Below, piece after piece: positions 33,801-44,800 of a stretch of 64,000 nt of DNA. Numbering within the stretch: the first letter of the stretch is position 1; every line of letters starts with the position of its first letter. The stretch is from assembly GCA_021904315.1 (NCBI GenBank), contig CM038907.1, forward strand, positions 20,901,223-20,965,222, in the 5' to 3' direction. The notes below the pieces were generated by a model. The model saw only the letters and a program-made list of their open reading frames with translations, was not told the origin of the DNA and made no database searches. The translations under genes were made by a program, and so were the position numbers. Source of the DNA: Sphagnum magellanicum. Lineage: Eukaryota; Streptophyta; Sphagnopsida; Sphagnales; Sphagnaceae.

Positions 33801-35127
33801 TGGAAGATTTAGCCAAATCTGGCTATAAACCAAATATGACGTACAAATCTTTAATCATCCTCCTATATTTTGGCTACACACTGAAAAACCGAGTATAAAA
33901 AACCTGAAGATTTTTAACATATATATTTTCTCTCTTTTGGCAATTGAAAACTTCTGAATTCACTTAATTTTTGAATTTTTGAATTTCTGTTTTTGGTGAA
34001 ATTTCACAAATAAAAAAAACGTATGGAACTTCTGGTTGAGTCTTTGGGGGGAGGGAGGAAGTTGGTGGGTGTGGGGCGGGGTTGGTTCTTGGGTTTTTCA
34101 CTTGCATTAAGAACAATTGCATGTTGTGAGAAAATGTTCACACTAGCAAGTTTGGAAGATGTGATACGTAAGGTAGGTAGGTAAGTAAGTAGGTAGCACA
34201 AATTTGCATCAAATTCTCATTCCAAATTTGGAAAAAATTTGGACATTGCAAGTGATGGATGAATGATGGTGTGATTGAGAGTGATGATGTTCACATCCAC
34301 ATAACATTGTTCTGTCTCGTGCTCTGAAAGCAATGACTCTTGTTTTGGGCAAAGTTTTCTAGTCTTTGTTTGTGCTGCAGAGGAGTTAGTGTCCTAGAGG
34401 AAGGAGGATTTTGCGAAGGAAACAAGAACCTGCTTGATTTCGTTCCTAGAACCAGTTGGAGGTGCACTTTTGATGTTTTCTTTTCTTTTTGATTCAAGAT
34501 TTGGGTGTGTTTGAAAGACTTGTTTCCCATCTAAGACTTACTTTTGCTTCTCACTTGGGGCTTGACATTGGATCTGCTGTTTTCCCTTGCTCACGATTTG
34601 GGAGGTGTTGGGGGAGAGTTCTTAACTAGTTTCCAATCTTCTTAGTTTTGCTGCTCAGCAGAGCTTGTTGATATTGGATCTGTTTTTGGCTCAAGATTTG
34701 GGGGTGGTGTTTCAGAGTTCAGAAGTAGTTTCCAATCTTCTTACTTTTGATGCTCAAGGCTTGACATTTCTCTCTCGACTTTCTCGAGACTGTCAGGGCC
34801 AAAGAGAGGCAGACAGATACACTAAACAGACTGGGTTATGGGTTGAGGGGGAAGTGGGGGGTTGGGTTGGGTGGAGCTTCTTCAACTGGCCTTCAGCCGA
34901 ATCTTCCTCCTCTTAAGGTTCCAGGAGGCTTCTGAGGGAACCTCTGTTTTGGGAAGCGCAGCATCAGACCAAGTTTTTCTTTTTAAGGACCCAAACTTCT
35001 CTTGTTCCAGGAAGTTTGTTTTTTAGGTTGTGTTTCATCAGTACTCTTGTCAGCGTTTATTAAGGTAAAGCTTTCTCTCTCTCTATCTTCCTCGGTTTCC
35101 CTCTTTCCTTTCTGTAGACTAGTCGTA
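33801..35127. other. Upstream region of the kinase gene, with a ~107-bp tandem duplication
   Basis: 'gacattggatctgctgtttt' through 'agtttccaatcttcttagttttg' (about 34563-34655) repeats diverged at about 34670-34755. A CT-rich tract (ctttctctctctctatcttc) lies near 35070. A short GTAG/GTAA microsatellite is at 34170-34196. This could be promoter or untranslated leader of the gene downstream, but no promoter element can be named. Confidence 0.4.
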
Positions 35128-35508
35128 GAGCAACTCCACCCATGCCCAGTATGTGATCCAGCAAAAAATATTTCTCACATTGAAGTTTACTTCTTTACTC
35201 TCTCCAAGCCCACTCATAAAACTAAAACTGGGACTGCAAATTGATGGGAGACTACTAACAGCAAACCACCTGCAGCAATCATTCTAGTTTACCAATCAGA
35301 AACAGGGAGCAACAGTCCTATCTTATTTATTACACTCTTCACAGCAAATCATATTTTTAAAGTTGTTCTGTGCCTATTACCAAGCTCAGCATTTTGTGAA
35401 AAAATGCTGGGCCACAACCATATTGCTCAGCCGAAACAGCATGTTTTGACTTTTCTCCATTCCATTTCATTTTCATGGGCCATATGCTGAGCATTAGTGG
35501 AGCTGATC
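35128..35508. mobile_element. Tourist-like MITE 1
   Basis: Left end GAGCAACTCCACCCATGCCC and right end, reverse complemented, GATCAGCTCCACTAATGCTC. These are imperfect inverted repeats of about 33 bases. The right flank is TTA (35509-35511) and the left flank GTA, a likely mutated TTA. It shares internal sequence with MITE 2 (for example 'aatcagaaacagggagcaa' near 35296 and 35678). Confidence 0.68.
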
Positions 35509-35511
35509 TTA

Positions 35512-35879
35512 GAGCACCTCCAGCTGTGCTCAGTATGTGACCCTGCAAAATTATTTCTAACACCCAAGCTTTAGTTATTTGTTTTGTCCAACCTCACACA
35601 TAAAACTGAAAGTGAGACTGCAAATAGGTGAGAAACTACTAATACTAACCCACATGGACCCATCAAAGTATCTAGCTAATCAGAAACAGGGAGCAATCAA
35701 TAAATATGACTTGACTGTGTTCATTAGACTGTTTCAGGGCTCCTCCAGGGCTCTGAACGTTGTGCCATTTTTCACGGTCACAGCAGTCTTCCAGTGAATT
35801 CACTAGATTTGACTGCCTATACCTCATCATCCAAGGTTTCCAGGGCAGGGTCAGATACTGAGCTCTGGTGGAGATGCTC
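35512..35879. mobile_element. Tourist-like MITE 2, 368 bp
   Basis: Inverted ends of 34 bases with five differences (GAGCACCTCCAGCTGTGCTC on the left; GAGCATCTCCACCAGAGCTC for the right end reverse complemented). A clean TTA flanks both sides (35509-35511 and 35880-35882). It directly abuts MITE 1, sharing one TTA. Non-autonomous PIF/Harbinger type. Confidence 0.8.
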
Positions 35880-36211
35880 TTACATGATTTTCTATGGCTG
35901 CTTTCTTGCTCGAATCAAGCAGCATGATACCTTAGACTTTTGCTTTGTGTCTTGTCTGTCAGTAGGTCCAGGAGGTGATTTGTGCATACATGTATGAATG
36001 AAGCAACAACCAAAGTTGGAAAGTTTTCTTGGCCTGCAGGAGGAAACTTGTCAACAAAACAGTAGCCAAAGAAAAATATAAAATCCCAGTAGCATCAAGC
36101 ATCACCAAGCTTACTAGGAGGAGGAGAACACCCAAAATCTGAAGGAATCAGCATCATCATCATCATCAATCAGTAGCCAGCTGATCAGCATCAGATTCAT
36201 TCTTTTTTTCA

Positions 36212-39200
36212 ATGTCTTGCTTACGAGGCCTCCTACGATGGTCAAGAGAACACAAACACAGAGTTGCCAACGACTTCTCTGGTGCGCTCTTTCACCAACC
36301 CTCTTGAAATTGCAAACATGAGCTCTTCTTAGAAGTGTGCAAACATGTGACTCTCTCTTGAGTCCTGAAAATAAAAGGCTTGAAATGTACTAAGTGTAGC
36401 ATAAAGCCTGAGGGGCAGGGCTTTACCAGAATAAGGCCCCCCTGAGGCAGAGCCAAGGGGGCACAAATCCAGGAAAACTCACCCCCAAGGGCATTACATG
36501 GAATAAAAACCATCATCAATTTTTTAAAAAAAATCTCACAATACTCACCGGATGATGCCGATTGAGTATCATGGGATTTTTAATAAATGACAACAGGCTT
36601 TGCAAAAATGATAGCAAGCTCTGTGGGCATTACGTTTTTCAACAAGCCCATCAGATACTGTGCCTGGTAATGCATTGTGCAACTACACTTAGAAAAACCA
36701 GCCAGGTTTTAATGGAATGGGTAAGCCCTTCACAATTCTGCTGGGTAAGCTTGAAAATAGAAGGCTTGAATTTGCATAACGCAAGTTGAATTGACTGTAA
36801 CTTAATTGAATTGAATTGAATTGAAATTTCATAAATTTGAAGTGAATTGAAGTAAACACAATCTTATGTTCCTTTGGATTCAACAACATCACTGTTCCCA
36901 TTGAAATTTCAATTGAATTGAATTTGGTTGATTTGAATCATATTGAATCTAATTAAATACAAATTGGTTGAATTCAACCAAATTATGAAAAGGCACATGT
37001 TAATTTTCCTTTCCATATCGAAGTAGATGGGTTGGTGAAAGGAATGAGATAGTTAAATAGGTATGGAGTGTTTTCATAATTGTCAAGTGATGAACATCCA
37101 AAATTTGTGAAACTTTGTTACATCATTTTTTCACATATTCTGAAGCGAAGGAGAAGTATGTATATTATGCTGTGAAGAGTGAAGGAAGCTCTATGAGGTC
37201 CCCAGAGTAGAGGCAAAGATTTGAGCCATTTAGTATTTTTGGGGCATGATTGATCTGCCTTGCAAATGGAATAGGTCTACTAGCATGGCACTTACATTTT
37301 GTTTCTTTGTGAATTTGATAGCAATGGGGATTTTTTTCTGGTGACTTTTGACAGCAACTTCGGAGAGGACATCATCAGATACATCAACTGGTCAAGGCCA
37401 GTACGGAGCCTCCTCATCTAACACATCATTGGACAAACCCTTGGGTTCATTGATTTTCACAATGGCTGAGCTGAAAAGGATGACAGCTAATTTTTCTGAG
37501 GCATCCAAGATTGGTCAAGGTGGATGTGCTAAAGTGTACAGGGGAAAGCTCCCCGATGGTCGAATCATTGCCATTAAACGAACAAACAAGGTCATACTTT
37601 TGGAAGATAGGTGTATCCAGTACACTTCCCCTCAGACAATATCATGCAATATTATGTTGGGGAATGTAGCAAAGGATAAGTGAATACAGGTTTCTATCAT
37701 TCACTCAGAAGATTATTACAGGAATTGATGGAATTTCAGTTCACATTTTGTGCATTTTCCTGCTGGCAACAAACATTCCTTTGTTGCAACAAACTTTAAA
37801 TTATTGTGTGCATCATATGGTGGGTAGCAGGAACTCTTTGCAACTGGAATTTCAAAGGAATTTGAGAATGAGGTTGAAAAGCTATCAGCAGTAGAGCACT
37901 TGAACCTTGTGAAGCTGATAGGTCACTTGGAGGCGGACAATGAACGAATTTTAGTGACAGAGTTTGTGCCTAATGGGAACCTCCGCCAGCACCTTGATCG
38001 TACATTCTTTGTCAAAATACCTATTTCATTGCAAAATGATTGTTCATCTCTGCCAAGCTCTGACTTCACACCTGAACTGATTTGCACCTGAATTTAGGAG
38101 TTGTGTATTTGAGGAAGCATCAAAGAAACCTGTAACAAATACAAGCAAATTTTGGTAACAAAATGTCTTGGTCGGTTGACACAGGTGACCTTGGAGTGAC
38201 CTTGGACATGAGTAAAAGATTGGATATTGCAATTGATGTGGCACATGCCCTCGCTTATCTTCATTTTTATGCTGGTAAGCAAGCATTGTTTTGAGCAATT
38301 GGTAACTTTTGTTTCTAGCAATTTGATGCACATCCTTTGATCTCCAAGTCCATCAAGACAGAATTTATCTGCTCCACCCAGAACTAACAAATGTTTCAAG
38401 ACACATACATGTTCATAGAAATGTGTTGAAATTTGAGACCTGAAGCCTTCTAATTCAGATGCTTTTTTTGTGCAGATAACCCGATCATTCATCGGGATGT
38501 GAAATCTTCCAACATCTTACTCAGTGAAACATTCCGTGCAAAGGTGGCAGATTTTGGTTTCTCTCGCATGGGTCCAGCTGGGGATGCATCAGCCTCTTGT
38601 GTGCTCACACAGTTGAAGGGTACTGCAGGATACTTGGATCCAGAATATCTGAAAACAAATATGTTGAATGTGAAGAGCGATGTTTATTCCTTTGGCATCT
38701 TGCTTATAGAACTGTTCTCAGGAAGACGCCCACTAGAGCTGAACAGGCCCAGTGACCAGCGCATCACTTTATTATGGGTAAGAAGAAGTCTTGGATCTGT
38801 CTAGATATCACCAATCTTCCTCTTGCTCTTGCTCTTGCTCTAAAGTTTACCCAGAATCTTCAATGGGTTTTGTGTATTTTAGGGAACCATGATACAGGAG
38901 TTGTACAATATTATATGTCTAAACAAAGAGTTTGTTTCCTGTATGTGACAGGCCTTTAGGCATCTTACAGCAGGAAACCTGACTGCAGTCCTGGATCCAA
39001 ACATAGAGAAGACACCAGCAGTAATGGGAATTCTTGAACGCTTGTTTGAGCTGGCCTTCTCATGTTCAGCACCAACAAGGAATGACAGGCCTGACATGAA
39101 GAAAACACAACAAGCTCTCTGGAACATCAGGAAGGCCTACCAAGCAAAAATAGATCATCAAAGGGAGAAACTTGAGGATGAGAAAGATGAGAACTCTGTG

Positions 39201-39542
39201 GCACGTGTCAAGACCAAAGCAAATGTGGACTTAGCAGGCCCAAGGACCAGGTCAAGTAGGCCTTCTGACAACATTGAAAGTGCAAGGGCTACTAGGTTGA
39301 ATAGGCGGAACGAGCAAGAGCATAGTGTAAAGGCTTCTTCAAACCATGGAGCTGAAAATCAAGAGGGTGTTCGATCAAGAAGGCAATCAGAATCAAAGAA
39401 CATCAGACAACCTTCAGAGGTTGGATGCTCTGAGGGAACTGCAGCAACTGAGGGCCTCAGCAGTAACTACCCAGCTGAGAATCTTGACAGCCCAGCTGAT
39501 CAGAACCTTGACAGCCCTCACACAGCAACTGTAATTCACTGA
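36212..39542 (+). CDS. Calmodulin-binding receptor-like cytoplasmic kinase (CRCK type), six exons
   Basis: Exons: 36212-36281 (tentative), 37355-37590, 37831-37999, 38185-38274, 38476-38777 and 38952-39542. All introns are GT-AG and phases agree, giving about 485 residues. A Ser/Thr-rich N-terminus precedes the kinase. Visible are the Gly-loop IGQGGCAKVYRG (77-82, third Gly is Ala), K98 in AIKR, helix-C E116, HRDVKSSNILL (catalytic D196), DFG at 214-216 and GTAGYLDPEY. This is the typical RLCK-IV/CRCK sequence, including VEHLNLVKLIG and TANFSEASKIGQGG. Known family members are cytosolic or membrane-associated Ser/Thr kinases that bind Ca2+/calmodulin and take part in stress and immune signalling; that role is inferred here. 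After the kinase domain an unusually long polar tail of roughly 140 residues follows. No stop or frameshift is seen, so it may be functional. The first exon fits in phase (70 nt) but lacks independent support. Confidence 0.82.
36282..37354 (+). other. Putative intron 1 of the kinase gene
   Basis: About 1.07 kb from GT at 36282 to the AG at 37353-37354. Contains a GAATT-type microsatellite (about 36803-36828) and an AT-rich stretch of related words up to 36985. 'gaaaataaaaggcttgaa' at 36366 recurs as 'gaaaatagaaggcttgaa' at 36754. Confidence 0.45.
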
Positions 39543-40700
39543 CTGTTTGGAGGCAGCTGACATGTGGGAGACTGAAACAGGCAAAACTTCCATCTGCATT
39601 CACATCATCTCGGTACATAGAAAGTTGGAGGTGATCCAGATGACAAAACCAGAGGATAGCAACTTCGAAGGAAACCAGCACTCCTGTCAAAAGATGCATA
39701 AGTGGCCTTGAATCTTGCAATCAAAGTGGCTTCCAGACAACTTCTTAACTCTGTATCCACAGAGTCTATATGGATATCGTGCCAGTATAGTTTAGAAGAA
39801 ATCACTACTGCAGCCTGCAAGGATCGGGTCATGAGCAGCTGCAAAGCTTATGCCCCAACTCAAGATTCACACCACAGTTGGGCCTGCAATCATAAGTTGT
39901 CCCGGCACAGATTCTAAAAGTTGTAGTTCTAGCATATCCAGGAACAAAAAATACCAGGGGCCAGCAGCTGGCGCCCATGTCACCCATGTATCAGATTCTC
40001 AGCCACATCCTCCCCGCTTGTGGGCTTCTTTTTTGGTCTTGTTTTTCATGTCAGAGAATTGCTTACCCTGAGAGGGACAAATACCCTCACCTCACCAAGA
40101 TATGTATAAATCTTCAGCACAAATGAAAGCACCACTCACTTGATGTGTTTGACACATTTTTCTCCATGCATGGCAGATGCCCAAACAGCTAGTCCACCTG
40201 GTAAAGGAGCCACTGTAATTACTGGATGCCCATTCATAGTGACCCATTGCAGCAGCCTACACATGGCTCATACATCTCTGCACATCACCACAAACCTGCA
40301 GCTCAATCAGCTGCAGTTGTGTTCTGTGCCATTCTAAAACAGTTTCCTGTCTCCAATGCATGGCCCACATTACCCAGCTTTGCTCATCCACCAGCTTACC
40401 TGAGTCATGGATGACCTTAGGAGAAGGTTTCCACAGTTCAAGATAGTACGCATCTGACCAGTTTACTGGTTGATAACATGAGGCTGTCCCCAGGATACAC
40501 ATTGTAAAGTGCATGCTGCTTCCTTGGCAAGGTTCAATAATTTGAAACCCAAGAAAGGAATTTGGGCAATCATGAATTTCCTTCAACATGAAGCCAGCTT
40601 GCTCACTCCTGTGAAACCTTCGTACCCATTGCCTTTTGTCTTCCTCCAACGCAGCTGAGAGGCACATCAGAGAGATCAAACTCCTTCAAATTAACATACA
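39543..40700 (+). other. Kinase 3' flank, probably 3' UTR then intergenic
   Basis: Base composition stays balanced like the exons for about 1.1 kb past the stop, then becomes AT-rich. No frame here has a recognisable motif on either strand, including a 140-codon minus-strand frame at 40257-40679. A long 3' UTR is plausible; no polyadenylation signal could be chosen. Confidence 0.4.
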
Positions 40701-41335
40701 TGGCATTAATTGATGTAAAAGATAGCAATGATTAAAGAAAATTAGAACATTGAGCTCTCTGAAGATTCTTAAATGATTTTGCTGCCATGAAGATGGCAAG
40801 TCCTCAATCTTAAAATAATCTATAGGAATAAGTTGATGAATTTTTTTACTTCAGAGGTCTTTTTGAACTCTGGGTTTGGGTCTTCACTGTGCTCGTTCAT
40901 TGCAATTGTGACCAGATTCTTGAGTTTCTTCATGAGATTTCATGAAAATTGAACAATCAACTACAACTCTTTCCCATTGGGCCTTTGATTCCAACCTAGC
41001 TTGCTTGATTCTCTCATGAAACAACATATATGGACTGCAGAGTCTACCAACCACAATCTATTCATCCTCTTGCGCCTCCTCCATTTGGTGGCAAAATCAT
41101 TCAAGCTAGGTAGACTTGAATGCCTATGAGGTTGTGTACTCCAACTTGCGCTCTTAGGAATTCAACTTGAATCCTTCCCCAACAGTTTTTGTGAAAATTT
41201 TAGTTTATTGCTTTGTTGTTGGAATATATGCTACTAATTCTACCTCTATTGCCTCTATACTACTTTCTCAAATGCAATGATATGTTGTAAATGAATCTGT
41301 AAATGTTTTGTGTGTTTGCAAGACTAAATTTGTGA

Positions 41336-41810
41336 CTAGAACTTGACCACAATTTTTAACAAAGAGAATTGTTGATTGATGTTTTTTTTGCCTTTAGTTC
41401 CATGAGTAACGTTCGTAACCATGTCAACTCCTTTTGTTGCATCTACAAGTGTATGATATTCTGTCTTGAGGGCTGAGAGAGTGACCGTAGGTTGTAATAT
41501 ACTACTCCAAATAATTGAAGAACCATTAGATAAGAACAAAATTAGCCCTATTGTTGATTTCTACATATCAAATCTTGGCTCCAATTTGATAGGTATTCAC
41601 ATTTTCTTTCAAGAATTTTTTTTCCTCCATAGATGGTTCCCTTATGTGATGCAATACCCTTTTTGATAGCTTGAAGATGCACATCTTATGGAGTTGCCAT
41701 ATACCTACCTACTCATGCAACTCCTTGAAAATGCCATAGTTTGGCCTAGTTATTGTCAAAAAAATAAGGCAACCAACCAAACTAATTTGGTATTCAATTT
41801 CATTAGCAAG
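41336..41810 (-). pseudogene. Copia RNase H relic, minus strand
   Basis: On the minus strand, with frame changes, one reads LVGCLIFLTITRPNYG (about 41735-41785), LKENVNTYQIGAKI and SNGSSIIWSSILQPTVTLSA followed by LKTEYHTLVDATKG. These match the end of copia reverse transcriptase (LVGsLiYLt.tRPDi) and RNase H (GS.aISWsSkkQptVaLSStEAEY.aL.dATKe). No LTRs are visible nearby. It is a short, heavily mutated fragment unrelated in orientation to the large copia element. Confidence 0.7.
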
Positions 41811-41899
41811 TTTGAACCCATACACCTATACATTTATTGTTTGCATTGTATGATGGACCCAAAAAAGTATGATAGTGTTGTAGTTTTGATTGCAAGCAA

Positions 41900-44800
41900 A
41901 AATTGAACAATTTGAAAACATAAGTGGCAAGAGTTTAATGGTCAAAATGTGCAATTAAAAGTGGTTCACCATGATCTATCATTATGTTATGAAATTGATT
42001 AAAATAAGAATGATGCAATAGTCTTTTGAAATACATTTGTTACATGTAATTGCTTGTCACAAAACAATTTTTCTAACAAAATGACTATGAAATACTTTTA
42101 GTTGCAATTTGTCAATGAAAATTTGCACATCAATGTTTATAGGTACAACCAAAAACATTCGATCAAACTTTTTTCACATTGATTTAAAGTAATGAAGTTT
42201 AAATTTAAATTAAATATAAACCTTTGGTGGTACAATATGTTATAATAATAGTGATGATTATAATGTTTGTAGGTGGTAAAATGTTCTTCCATTGGATGCT
42301 CTAGATGTTGTTTTCATTTATCCATGAAATTGAAGTGGAATTTTTTGGTTAATAAAAAAATGGTATACTATTGTCAAATAAGATGTTTTAAACAAGTTTG
42401 TCATGGGCATTACAATATTGACGCCCAACACTATTTGAAACTAATAAGTCATACACATGAAAACATGCACACAAATATTGAAAACTCACTTGCAAATCAT
42501 AAGAACCTAAGTTCAAAAACACAAATTCATTTTTCATGTGTGTTTTGGAATCTTAAAACACAAAAGATGAAACCCAAAGCCACATCATGGGGATAAACCC
42601 CCTAAACACACAAAAAAAAAAGCTAGATCCCAATTCATATTGAACTAGGCTTCAATCACAATTAACAAACTACATGAAACTAATGTCCCACAATTAATAT
42701 GATAGTTGTGATGCACAATAAGATCAATGCCCAAAACTATTGAAATTAACAAAGTCATGTACACATGAAAACATGCACACAAATCACCCCCTTGTCTAGA
42801 ATAAAAATTCTTATCCTACACCAAGTACCCAAATTTATGATCAAATAGGACATACTATGGTAAAGTAATTTAAAACCGCAAGATTCAACAACCTAATTAC
42901 CATGAAGGAAAAGGTTGTTGGGTAAAAAATGATGTAGGTAATCCATGAGAGGGGTTTGGTCTTAAACATGATGAGGTTAGCAAATCAAATGTAATGTGAG
43001 CCCCATCATTAAACACTAGTTGCAATCCTTTATGTTTAACCAAATTACACCTTTCCTTAAATTAAGAACATGTTTATATCCTAGTACTAAAGTTAAACAC
43101 AAAATGACAAAACTTGTCTATTTGATGCATTATGAACACATTCAATCTCTTGTTGGAACCTTCACAAATGGTGGTGTAAGATAACCCATATGTCATCCTT
43201 TGGAACAATAATCACAAATCAACATGGTTATTGCACCTTGTGATTCTCCACATGACATGCATCACAAATTTATTAAAGCTATCCACTTGGCCATCCATAC
43301 ATAGAAGGTGACATGGTGCATGATTCCACACATGGTTTTTTTCACATTTAACCATCTTGAGTTTCCAATAACAAATCATTAACATGTAAAACCTTCTCAC
43401 ACATAAATGACATGACTAATTGTCACATCTAATGTGATAAGTGTTGTCTACTACAAATAAACATAATCTCCAAATTCAATTAAACTTTTGAACCTTAAGT
43501 CAATACCCACCTCCACGGATGGTGGCAAATCATAATGTATTTCAATGTTATGTGATGCTATAGTGACTCATTTTTTGCATCCTTATGGACTTTCTGTAGA
43601 GTGTACTCTATTCAAATGCCATAAACACATTGCAAAATCATCAAATTGACAAAATTATTCATGGATTAAGATTGCCAACATGAATATGAATATTTATTGA
43701 AGGGTAAGATTCAATAAACATACACCAATCATATAGTAATGGATTTTTAAAATGGACATATGGACTATAATTTGGGTTTTGCATTAACATTCAAATGCAT
43801 TTTTTGTTATGATTTCATCTCAATATTTTTTATAGGGACTCAATATATGATATATGATGGGGAAAAAAATATGGATTGAAAAAACTTACAACAAAAATCT
43901 CAACCAACAAATAACTGTGGACTTTTGAATGACCAAATTTGGACCTTACTTTCAAAAGTCCCAATCTTGGTCATTTTTTGTTAGATTGATATTTTTTCCC
44001 CTTAACATGTATGATAATTTTTTTAAAAAAATGGGCAACCTTTCATATGGACTTTATTAAGGGTGTAATCATACTAACATGTACCAAAAGCAATCATAAC
44101 CATTATTTAATTTTTTGAATTTTGGATTGTAAAATAATAATAATAATAATAATTGATTATAAAATATTATTTTGAATACATCACGTACATGTCATAAAAA
44201 TTTGGAATCAATCTAATGAGTGAAAAATATGTATTAGGATTTTTAACCTCTTGTAACCACTACTTAAAAGCTACATAAAAACAATTTAAAACAATTTTAA
44301 CACTAAAAGCACAATTTGAAAATATTTTTTAATGATATTTTTTATAAAAAAACTATGTACACCTTAACATAATAATATTAAATTTCCAAAAAAAAAATTA
44401 GATTCTCTTTGAAAGACATATTAAAAAGATTTCAAAAAGATTCTAAGAATAAAACAATGGTCTAAGGGGGCACGTGCAACTCCTAATAGAGTGGTTGGAA
44501 ACTTAACTGATTAATCACCACATAAGGCTCACTCAACATTGGTTTTTAACATTTTTTTCTATTCTAACTTTAATTTTTCCATTTATATGGATTTTTGAGA
44601 CTATGACTGTTGTCGTTTATGAGCCACCATAACTTACATTTACCCTGATGGCCAAGTTCTCTATTAAGCCATAGGCATGATTATTTTGAACAAGGTTACA
44701 CGTTGTTCATAAATTTGAACCCATACTTTGGATCATTAAGATTAACCACATTGGGCATCCTTATGAATGGATGTTAATAATTGAAGTTCATGCCCAAAAA

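Noticed and set aside
40257..40679. 140-codon minus-strand frame after the kinase
   Set aside because: No recognisable motif, overlaps the probable kinase 3' UTR and lacks any sign of splice structure or partners.
40880..41190. Minus-strand WLVDSAVHICC as a copia protease next to the RNase H relic
   Set aside because: It would lie downstream of RNase H, the wrong order for copia, and only a few residues match.
42273..42596. 107-codon frame with several Cys
   Set aside because: Cys spacing fits no known finger, and the stretch overlaps a dispersed non-coding repeat.
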